Shown here: positions 1 through 5,591 of the stretch, piece after piece
Layout: every line of letters starts with the position of its first letter
How positions within the stretch are numbered: position 1 is the first letter of the stretch
Assembly: GCA_022837185.1 (NCBI GenBank)
Contig: JALHJD010000139.1
Coordinates: forward strand, 1-7,521
DNA from: Desulfobacteraceae bacterium
GTDB lineage: Bacteria; Desulfobacterota; Desulfobulbia; Desulfobulbales; Desulfobulbaceae
Length of the DNA: 7,521 nt
Direction of reading: 5' to 3'
The notes under the pieces: model-generated
Seen by the model: only the letters and a program-made list of their open reading frames with translations
The model's database searches: none
Told to the model about the DNA's origin: nothing
Translations under genes and position numbers: made by a program

Positions 1-662
1 GCAACCACCGGTTCATACCAGATCGTCCAGCCTGCCTTGCGTACCCTGAGGCACAGTTCGATATCCTCCTTATACATGAAAAACGCGGGATCAAAGACGG
101 CCCGGCCGGCAAGCAGGACATCTTCCAGGGCTTTTATCCGGCAGAACATCAGGGCCCCGCAGGCAGCGGGGACCTCCTCCGGAATTGAGTACTGCCCCCG
201 GTCGACATCCCCCTGCCCCCGGTCAAACCATCTGCCGTACCATTTCCTGAAGACACCCGTTGAATCGAGGCGGCCGGTGGCCTGCCGGCCGCCGACATCA
301 TAGCCCAGGAGACGGCCGGTCAGGATGCCGACGGCCGGGTTTCCCGCCATCGACTCCGCCGCCCGTTGAATGCACTGGTGGTGCGGCACCGTATCGGGAT
401 TGAGAAAAAGGACATGGTCGACGCCGCCAAGCCGGCTGAACCCCGCGTTGTTGGCCGCGGCAAAGCCGATGTTTGCCGGAAACTGCAGCACCCCGACGCC
501 GAACTTTTTTTCCGCCGCCTGCAGGTACGAGGTCTCCGCCGACCCCGAATCCACCACCCAAACAGCATCCGGCGGCGTGCTCTGGCCGGCCAGCGACGAA
601 AGGCAGGGTTCCAGGACGGCCGCCGAGTTATGGGTGACGATGATGACCGCGGTTGACGCCAT
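1..662 (-). CDS. GT2 family glycosyltransferase, rhamnosyltransferase-like (3' partial)
   Basis: This frame stays open from an ATG at 660-662 to the window edge, giving 220 complete residues; the C-terminus lies outside. The GT-A fold of family 2 (COG1216, WbbL/rhamnosyltransferase type) is clear: the first strand VIIVTHNS (residues 6-13), VVDSGS (36-41), NIGFAAANNAGF (64-75), the metal/nucleotide site as FLNPDT (86-91, the NPD form of DXD), and FFMYKEDIELCLRVRKAGW (194-212), which carries the usual acidic ED pair. Such enzymes transfer a sugar from a nucleotide-sugar donor to a growing glycan on the cytoplasmic side of the inner membrane. Donor and acceptor cannot be read from the sequence. 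The start lies 11 bases after the stop of the upstream glycosyltransferase, with AAGGG about 7 bases before the ATG, so the two genes are almost certainly co-transcribed and may be translationally coupled. The family is confident; the sugar is unknown. Confidence 0.92.
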   Translation of the reverse strand, partial: MASTAVIIVTHNSAAVLEPCLSSLAGQSTPPDAVWVVDSGSAETSYLQAAEKKFGVGVLQFPANIGFAAANNAGFSRLGGVDHVLFLNPDTVPHHQCIQRAAESMAGNPAVGILTGRLLGYDVGGRQATGRLDSTGVFRKWYGRWFDRGQGDVDRGQYSIPEEVPAACGALMFCRIKALEDVLLAGRAVFDPAFFMYKEDIELCLRVRKAGWTIWYEPVV

Positions 663-673
663 GCTCCCGCCCT

Positions 674-1735
674 TCACACCCGTAAAAAAAGCCGGGCATA
701 CAGCTTCAGCATTCCGTTCCCCTTGCCCTGGGACTGCCGGCGGCGCATGATGGAATCAATAACGTCCTGCTCCGCCTCGAGGACGCGCCGGATGAGTTCC
801 CTGTCGCTGATGCCCCGGGCGGCAAGCGTTGTTTTTCTTTTTGCCAGCACCGGACCGATGTTGCCGAAAAAACCGGCGATGCCGGCCGCGTAGCCGCCGA
901 GTTGCCCCTTTTTGATCACGAAAAGCAGCCAGAAAAACTGGTATATCAGAATGGGAGCCAGAAACCTGATAAAAAAAGACCAGGGGTAATTTTTCAACAA
1001 CAGAAAAAAATTGTTGCGGGTGGAAAGCCGGACGGTAAAGGAATTGATCCGGGATCCGCTGGTGGCGCTGCCGATGTGGAACACCCGGGCGGCAGGGACA
1101 TAGCGGCACGTGAACCCGGCCCGGTTGGCCCGGAAATTGAAGTCGACATCCTCCAGGTAGGCAAAATAATCTTCATCGAACAGACCCACCCGGTCAAACA
1201 TGGCCCGGCGGTACAGGGCCGCACCGCCGCAGGCCCCGAAAACCCGGCGTGACCGGTTATACACCTCGCTGTCGCGCTCCATGGTCCCCAGGCGATAGCC
1301 CACCCCGCCCCGCAGGAATCCGTCCCCGGCTCCGTCCAGGATTTCGCGCTGATGGAAGCTGAGCATCTTGGGGGCAAAAAAATCGTCGTCGCTGCCCGCG
1401 GCGGCCGCCGCCAGTTTCGCGAGGCAGTCCGGCGCCAGTTCCGTATCATTGTTGAGGAGGAAAATCAGGGGGGCTTCGCCGGCCGCAATGCCGGCATTGA
1501 CGGCGGCGCTGAATCCCCTGTTGGCATCCAGGCCGATCAGCCGGACTTCCGGAAACCCGGCGCGTATATAATCGGCACTGCCGTCAGTGGAACCGTTGTC
1601 GACAACAATGACCCGGAAGGACGTGAACGATTGATTGCAAATCGACGCCAGACAGGGGCCCAGCAACTGTTTTCCGTTCCAGGTCGGAATGACAATATCG
1701 ATGTCGTGGAGAGCGGCGCGCTTCTGGTCGCTCAT
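674..1735 (-). CDS. GT2 family glycosyltransferase with hydrophobic C-terminal segment
   Basis: A 353-residue complete family-2 glycosyltransferase of the COG1216 type. Visible motifs are IDIVIPTWNG (12-21), VVDNGSTDGSADY (44-56), NRGFSAAVNAG (72-82), FLLNNDTE (92-99, the NND form of DXD), GACGGAALYRR (167-177) and YLEDVDFNFRANRAGF (193-208) with the catalytic-site ED. After the GT-A domain, residues about 243-276 are rich in F, L and I and probably anchor the protein to or in the inner membrane, placing the active site in the cytoplasm. The ATG at 1733-1735 is preferred because AGGAAGGG directly precedes it; a TTG at 1747 would add four residues and is less likely. The stop is 11 bases before the next glycosyltransferase start, indicating one operon. 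GC is high here (44 of 60 bases in 1381-1440). Likely role: an extension step in surface or exopolysaccharide assembly. The sugar specificity is not readable. Confidence 0.93.
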   Translation of the reverse strand: MSDQKRAALHDIDIVIPTWNGKQLLGPCLASICNQSFTSFRVIVVDNGSTDGSADYIRAGFPEVRLIGLDANRGFSAAVNAGIAAGEAPLIFLLNNDTELAPDCLAKLAAAAAGSDDDFFAPKMLSFHQREILDGAGDGFLRGGVGYRLGTMERDSEVYNRSRRVFGACGGAALYRRAMFDRVGLFDEDYFAYLEDVDFNFRANRAGFTCRYVPAARVFHIGSATSGSRINSFTVRLSTRNNFFLLLKNYPWSFFIRFLAPILIYQFFWLLFVIKKGQLGGYAAGIAGFFGNIGPVLAKRKTTLAARGISDRELIRRVLEAEQDVIDSIMRRRQSQGKGNGMLKLYARLFLRV

Positions 1736-1839
1736 CCCTTCCTGCAACGCCTTGGCCGGCAGCAGCAGAACCGGTCCATACTCAGTGTCTGGGCAAGATG
1801 TCTGTTCATCGGCTCTTCAAAGGAGGAAACAGCGCACCG

Positions 1840-2790
1840 TCATGGACGGCGGATCACTTCCTTGACGTAATAGATCGGCTTGTTCTGCGACTCGTGATAG
1901 GTCCTGATCTGCAGTTCGGAAATGAGGCCGAAAGTGACGAACTGAATGCCGATGAAAATCAACAGGATGGCAAGCAGCAGCATGGGCCGGTCCGCGAGGG
2001 GCATGGCGTAGAGCTGACGCTGCACGACGAGGACAAACGAAATCAGGGCCCCCAGGCAGAGGGAAATCAGACCGATAAGCCCGAAGATGTGAATCGGACG
2101 GTTTGAATAGCTGAGCAGGAATTTCACGGTGATCAGGTCGAGGATGACCCTGAAAGTGCGGGAAATACCGTACTTGGACGTTCCGTGCCGCCGGGGACGG
2201 TGGTTCACCCTGACTTCGGCGATGGATATGCCGACGGCGCTGGCGATGGCCGGAATGAACCGATGCATTTCGCCGTACAACTTGATATTCTCGACCACAT
2301 ACTTTCTGAATGCCTTCAGCGTGCAGCCGTAATCATGGAGCTTGACTCCCGTTATCCAGGATATGAGACGGTTGGCGATCATGGAAGGCAGCCGGCGGCT
2401 CCAGAAGGGATCCTGCCGCTTGAACCGCCAGCCGGCCACTACGTCGTTGCCCTCATTGATTTTATCCAGAAGCTTCGGAATATCAGCCGGATCGTTCTGC
2501 AGGTCCCCGTCCATGGTGACGATGACATCGCCGCATGAATAGTCGAACCCGGCCGACATTGCGGCTGTCTGCCCGAAATTCCTTCTGAAGTTGACGACCA
2601 CCACGTGCGGATCTGCGGCGCTGATCTCCCTGATCAGTTCAGTCGTCCGGTCGGAGCTGCCGTCATTGACAAAAAGAATTTCATAGGACCGGTCGGCCAT
2701 CACCGTAATGAGTTCCCGGTACAGTTCCCGAACGTTGTCCTCTTCATTATACAGGGGAACAACTATGGAGACATCAACTTGTTTGTCCAT
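1840..2790 (-). CDS. Polyprenyl-phosphate glycosyltransferase, GtrB/DPM1/ArnC-like, two C-terminal TM helices
   Basis: A 316-residue protein with the full layout of bacterial polyprenyl-phosphate sugar transferases. The GT-A domain carries VSIVVPLYNEEDN (7-19), VNDGSSD (41-47), the metal-binding DGDLQNDP (94-101), LHDYGCTLKAF (151-161), EMHRFIP (174-180) and HRPRRHGTSKYG (197-208). Two hydrophobic helices follow at about 233-256 and 270-291, matching the usual length and plan of GtrB/ArnC/DPM1-type enzymes. By family knowledge it transfers a sugar from a nucleotide donor (UDP or GDP sugar) to undecaprenyl phosphate on the cytoplasmic face, making a lipid-P-sugar later used on the other side of the membrane. 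The sugar (glucose, mannose, galactose, aminoarabinose) cannot be assigned, so no gene symbol is given. The ATG at 2788-2790 is chosen because the protein then begins just before the first strand; the 11-residue extension would need a TTG start. The ribosome site is weak (GGAT about 9 bases upstream). A gap of 104 bases separates it from the next glycosyltransferase. Confidence 0.93.
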   Translation of the reverse strand: MDKQVDVSIVVPLYNEEDNVRELYRELITVMADRSYEILFVNDGSSDRTTELIREISAADPHVVVVNFRRNFGQTAAMSAGFDYSCGDVIVTMDGDLQNDPADIPKLLDKINEGNDVVAGWRFKRQDPFWSRRLPSMIANRLISWITGVKLHDYGCTLKAFRKYVVENIKLYGEMHRFIPAIASAVGISIAEVRVNHRPRRHGTSKYGISRTFRVILDLITVKFLLSYSNRPIHIFGLIGLISLCLGALISFVLVVQRQLYAMPLADRPMLLLAILLIFIGIQFVTFGLISELQIRTYHESQNKPIYYVKEVIRRP

Positions 2791-2835
2791 TACATTTATC
2801 CATGATCGCCGCTGTCTTGACAAAGTGGGAAATCG

Positions 2836-2863
2836 AAAAAAAATGAAAGTCCGTCAATGACGG
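2836..2863 (-). terminator. Possible Rho-independent terminator after the SGNH hydrolase
   Basis: On the minus strand, 18 bases beyond the hydrolase stop, the sequence CCGTC-ATT-GACGG (2851-2863) can form a short GC-rich hairpin; the inverted repeat is perfect over 13 bases. It is followed after seven bases by an uninterrupted run of eight T (2836-2843 as A on the plus strand). The stem is short and the T run does not touch it, so termination may be partial. The position fits a transcript end between the hydrolase and the GtrB-like gene. Confidence 0.5.
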
Positions 2864-2880
2864 CATGGAAGAAAGGCCCC

Positions 2881-3609
2881 TTACGATTGTCCAAGCAGCA
2901 GGTACATCCAGGATTTAGGTAAATTTCTCCGATAATAATCCATGAAATATTCATACCACTCCCCGGCCATCACCTGGAAACCATATTCATTGGGGTGCAG
3001 CTTGTCTCCATAACAGCCGTACGGGTAGACATAGTTCCACCAGTCAGGTTCCATCCTCGCATACAAATCAACCAGTATGACTTCCTTCTCGGCCGCCAGC
3101 ATGCGAATGTATTCGTTCATCCCCTCGATATCCTTCCATTCATACCGGGGATCCGGGGTTATGGTGGCAAGAAACGGCACTATTCCCCGCGCAAGGGCTT
3201 TATCAATCATAACGCTGAGATTGAAATATATCGTTTCAAAGGAAGACTGAAATCCCAAATCATTCGTCCCTTCCAGGATGAGAATATACCCTGCCTCCCT
3301 GTTGCATTCGTCGTCCAGGACTTCATCAATCCTGTTGACGCCGTCATCCGTCGTTTCTCCCCTCCTGCCGTAATTATAAACCGGGAGGTTCAGCCCGTCC
3401 GCATCCAGCAGGAGCTGGAGTTCATTGGGGTATCCGTATCCGCCGCGCATGCCGCAGGTGACGGGGATGGGATTGCATCCCTGCGTCAGACTGTCGCCGA
3501 AGGCGATGATATTTTCGGCAAACACTGTTTCGCAGGCAAGAAAGATCACTGCGACGTTCAGCCAGAGAGCAGGAAGACCGGCCCTCAATCCTGTTGCTTC
3601 AAATTTCAT
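2881..3609 (-). CDS. Secreted SGNH/GDSL-family hydrolase (lipase/esterase-like)
   Basis: A 242-residue protein carrying all four SGNH blocks: GDSLTQG (38-44) with nucleophile Ser40, the block II glycine in NYGRRGE (Gly81), GTND (114-117) with Asn116, and GDKLHP (201-206) giving the Asp202/His205 pair. The length is normal for a single-domain GDSL enzyme. Residues 1-31 form a signal peptide with hydrophobic core about 11-27 and a likely cut after VFA (31). A cysteine at 26 after FLA gives a weak lipobox-like alternative, so a lipoprotein is possible. It probably acts in the periplasm or outside the cell on an ester bond. Family members include acyl esterases, thioesterases and acetyl-esterases that trim polysaccharides; the location next to glycosyltransferases makes a glycan O-acyl esterase attractive, but this is inference. 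The start is the ATG at 3607-3609, with no strong ribosome site. Local GC is lower than in the neighbouring glycosyltransferase (29 of 60 bases in 2941-3000). Confidence 0.9.
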   Translation of the reverse strand: MKFEATGLRAGLPALWLNVAVIFLACETVFAENIIAFGDSLTQGCNPIPVTCGMRGGYGYPNELQLLLDADGLNLPVYNYGRRGETTDDGVNRIDEVLDDECNREAGYILILEGTNDLGFQSSFETIYFNLSVMIDKALARGIVPFLATITPDPRYEWKDIEGMNEYIRMLAAEKEVILVDLYARMEPDWWNYVYPYGCYGDKLHPNEYGFQVMAGEWYEYFMDYYRRNLPKSWMYLLLGQS

Positions 3610-3666
3610 ATGCTGTAATCCAGAGTGTGGTAAACACCAATGTCCGTACAGACTAATCTGATCTGC

Positions 3667-3697
3667 AATAAGGGGCTGTCATGATCAGCCCCTTATT
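3667..3697. terminator. Perfect 12-bp hairpin, probable bidirectional-type terminator
   Basis: AATAAGGGGCTG (3667-3678) and CAGCCCCTTATT (3686-3697) are exact reverse complements separated by a seven-base loop. The GC-rich core sits inside A/T-rich ends, so each strand ends in TTATT after the stem, as in weak intrinsic terminators, although a long T run is absent. It lies 121 bases past the stop of the propeller-like gene and 58 bases before the hydrolase start, so it would separate two transcripts. A repeat or processing element is the alternative, because GTACAGACT occurs on both sides of it (3646-3654 and 3701-3709). Confidence 0.55.
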
Positions 3698-3817
3698 CTT
3701 GTACAGACTGACTCCGTAGACCCATGTCAGAGCGGCATGCCGGCGGAATGACAAAATACTTCAGGTACGGCTCGAAGCTGCGTTGACAAGGTAGGCGTGC
3801 GTTGCCGGCCCATCACC

Positions 3818-4648
3818 TCAATTCGGAAACCGCGGTATCTGCGAAACCCGGACAGCCCGTTTCCCCTCCCTGTCATTTATGAAGAGCGCCGCCTGATTCG
3901 GGTCCTGAACCATATCCTGAACAGCAACCAATTCTTCCTGCAACAGTTCTGTCCCGCGCAGGGCGTTCGCTATCTTCTCCCTGTCCTCCGCCTGCCACAT
4001 CCTGCCGTCCCATACCTGGTAAACAGGCATATATCCGCCGTCGGCAAAAGTTTTCCAGGACAAAATCACCCCGCCGGAAGCATCGTTCAAGAGTGCGGGG
4101 CGCAGATCCGGGACATCGTTCATTTCATGGGCTCTTGCGGGAGGGCTCCATGCGCCTGCCGACCAGCGGCTCCAATAGATGTCCTCGAACCTTGCCTCCG
4201 GACTTCTTCCCTCCCACGCTATCCAGGGAGTATTTCCCCGGTCGAGGATAATTGACGCCGCACCATTGCTCGCAAGCCCCGTGGGTATTTTTTCAGGATG
4301 CCTCCATCCTGATCCGTTGAAAAAAGTGTATACGAGAAAACTTCCCCCGCTGTCCTTTATGCTCCACACGACCCAGATTTTCCCGTCATCACCGGAACCG
4401 ACGGAAGGAGAAAAGGCCGCCTCCGGACCCTGGCTGAGCTGCAGGGGGGCCGTCCAGCCGTTCTTTTCGCAACTGCTGTAATAAACCTGCCATCCCCGGC
4501 CATAATCCGCCGACCAGACAAGTTTCAGCTCCCCTTCCATGGTCGCGCTCCCGGCGCTATCGGCGATGAAGAGTGGGCTCCAGGCGAAAACCAGCGTCAA
4601 AAGAGGCAGGAACGCAGGTCGAAAGGTATGAAATATCGTCATCCGCAT
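3818..4648 (-). CDS. Exported propeller-like repeat protein of unknown function
   Basis: A 276-residue protein starting at the ATG at 4646-4648; another ATG two codons later is equally possible, and a TTG eight codons earlier less so. Residues 10-34 are hydrophobic and read as a signal peptide or N-terminal anchor. The rest is built from imperfect repeats of about 45 residues, each with a W-x-W strand, then a Y/W strand and a GW..P turn: about 41-73 (LVWSADYGRGW, NGWTAPLQLS), 80-122 (IWVVWS, NGSGWRHPEKIP), 127-172 (PWIAWEG, AGAWSPPARA), 181-222 (VILSWKT, WDGRMWQAE) and a weak fifth at about 241-270. This resembles sialidase-like or lectin-like beta-propeller blades. No catalytic residues of a sialidase are apparent, so binding of sugar or protein outside the cytoplasm is a more cautious idea. 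It follows the Trp-rich secreted protein by 105 bases in the same direction. No family name can be given. Confidence 0.8.
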   Translation of the reverse strand: MRMTIFHTFRPAFLPLLTLVFAWSPLFIADSAGSATMEGELKLVWSADYGRGWQVYYSSCEKNGWTAPLQLSQGPEAAFSPSVGSGDDGKIWVVWSIKDSGGSFLVYTFFNGSGWRHPEKIPTGLASNGAASIILDRGNTPWIAWEGRSPEARFEDIYWSRWSAGAWSPPARAHEMNDVPDLRPALLNDASGGVILSWKTFADGGYMPVYQVWDGRMWQAEDREKIANALRGTELLQEELVAVQDMVQDPNQAALFINDREGKRAVRVSQIPRFPN

Positions 4649-4753
4649 ACACTTGTAATGAATTGCCGGCAAATCTTCAGCAGGGGAGCATCAGGGTCCT
4701 CACCGATTGACATCGTGTTTTCCGCCATTCGACCGCCGGGAAGTCTCAAGCCC

Positions 4754-5347
4754 TCAAAACTTCGATCTCGGGTTCAACAGCAACAGGTTCGACCCTTGAG
4801 TGGGAGTCGATTGATGTACGACCGGGGCCTGGGCGGCCAGGTTGGTGGAAGGCACTTTCCAGTTGAGCATGACAATATTGCTGCGTTCCCGGACATTCGG
4901 GGAAACATGGTTCCGCGCCGTGCCGCTGACCATGAATCCGTACAGCTCGCCTGTCCTCGGAGTGAAATTGGTCAACGGATCTTTCTTGATATGATCGCCG
5001 TTCACCGCATACAGTCCTTTGACGGTCTGGCCGAAACGCAGCCACTCCCAGGTGGCCGCATACCAGTTGTTGTTGCGGTAGACGAAAATCCAGGGGTTGG
5101 CGTTCAATTCTCCCGGCCAGGTGCGGGCCTTGTCGTAGTCGAGGGTAATATGAGAAGATGAGATGGTCACACAGCGGAGGTTGGCGGTCTGTTTCCAGGA
5201 GGAAACGTCGGCATCCAGCCAGATCACGTTGCTCAAGTCATCGGCGATGGGCGGCGGGGCCTGGGCATGGAGACCGGAGCCCGACATGCCGCAGAGAAAC
5301 AGGACCAGTGAAAACAGACCAATACGTATCGTGTTCTTCAATCTCAT
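4754..5347 (-). CDS. Secreted Trp-rich protein, family not recognised
   Basis: A 197-residue protein starting at the ATG at 5345-5347, chosen because GGGAG lies six bases upstream and the protein then begins with a classic signal peptide: basic MRLKNTIR, hydrophobic core 9-20, and a cut after AQA at residue 30. A 31-residue upstream extension of the frame lacks this logic. The mature part, about 38-165, looks like one compact beta-rich domain with many aromatics, including VIWLDADVSSW (41-51), NPWIFVYRNNNWYAATWEWL (84-103), NGDHIKKDPL (116-125), GELYGFMVSG (133-142) and ERSNIVMLNW (154-163). A Pro/Gln/Ser-containing tail (166-197) follows and looks unstructured. There is one Cys (59) after the signal peptide. 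No enzyme motif is evident; the exposed aromatic content would suit a carbohydrate- or protein-binding domain, which is only a guess. A promoter-like stretch lies about 125 bases upstream, so this gene may begin a transcript that includes the propeller-like gene. Confidence 0.85.
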   Translation of the reverse strand: MRLKNTIRIGLFSLVLFLCGMSGSGLHAQAPPPIADDLSNVIWLDADVSSWKQTANLRCVTISSSHITLDYDKARTWPGELNANPWIFVYRNNNWYAATWEWLRFGQTVKGLYAVNGDHIKKDPLTNFTPRTGELYGFMVSGTARNHVSPNVRERSNIVMLNWKVPSTNLAAQAPVVHQSTPTQGSNLLLLNPRSKF

Positions 5348-5353
5348 CAGACT

Positions 5354-5358
5354 CTCCC
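5354..5358 (-). promoter_or_regulatory. Ribosome binding site deciding the start of the Trp-rich protein
   Basis: On the minus strand GGGAG, within CCGGGAGAG, ends six bases before the ATG at 5345-5347. It is the clearest Shine-Dalgarno match in the window. It favours this ATG over an upstream ATG at 5440 that would place a 31-residue non-hydrophobic stretch before the signal peptide. Confidence 0.65.
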
Positions 5359-5472
5359 GGAAAAATTGATTTTGACAATGGCTGTCTTGACAGAAGGCTG
5401 CTTTACCGTCTCCCTCCCCGGACTGCCGCCGGGAAGTCATCCCCGAGGCGACAAAAAAGCATAAAAAAAATA

Positions 5473-5500
5473 ATTGTATTCATAAAGTACATTGTCGCAA
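5473..5500 (-). promoter_or_regulatory. Candidate sigma70-type promoter upstream of the Trp-rich protein
   Basis: On the minus strand TTGCGA (5495-5500; 4 of 6 to TTGACA) is followed after 16 bases by TACAAT (5473-5478; 5 of 6 to TATAAT). The boxes lie in an AT-rich island (about 5450-5530) that contrasts with the GC-rich genes around it. Transcription would start near 5466 and give a leader of about 120 bases that contains a small CCCGG/CCGGG hairpin (5417-5433). The -35 match is modest and AT-rich DNA yields such matches by chance, so the call is tentative. Confidence 0.4.
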
Positions 5501-5591
5501 ATATCAACTTTAATTTTCCATACTTGCGAAGAACATGCCTTCATGAACCGCGTTTTTCCCTCATCCCCGGAAACCGGCTTCGCCCGCCTTG

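Noticed and set aside
1352..1870. 172-codon open frame on the plus strand
   Set aside because: It is antisense to the second GT2 gene, and the minus-strand frame has unmistakable glycosyltransferase motifs.
2791..2823. 11-residue N-terminal extension of the GtrB-like transferase from a TTG
   Set aside because: Family members begin shortly before the first beta strand, which fits the ATG at 2790; the extension has no supporting ribosome site.
2995..3618. 207-codon open frame on the plus strand opposite the SGNH hydrolase
   Set aside because: It lies wholly antisense to a gene with complete catalytic motifs, its translation shows no domain or composition of a real protein, and it has no ribosome site.
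3783..3788. TTGACA on the plus strand, a perfect -35 box
   Set aside because: No matching -10 box follows at 16-18 bases and no plus-strand gene lies downstream.
4628..5161. 177-codon open frame on the plus strand
   Set aside because: It spans antisense to parts of two secreted-protein genes and the gap between them, with no recognisable domain; it is a by-product of GC-rich codon structure.
5348..5440. 31-residue N-terminal extension of the Trp-rich protein
   Set aside because: The extension is charged and would bury the signal peptide inside the protein; the ATG at 5347 has the best ribosome site.
5450..5480. T-rich tract on the minus strand as a terminator for the fusion gene
   Set aside because: No GC-rich hairpin precedes the T runs (only TGTA/TACA can pair), so the tract is better read as promoter-region AT-rich DNA.
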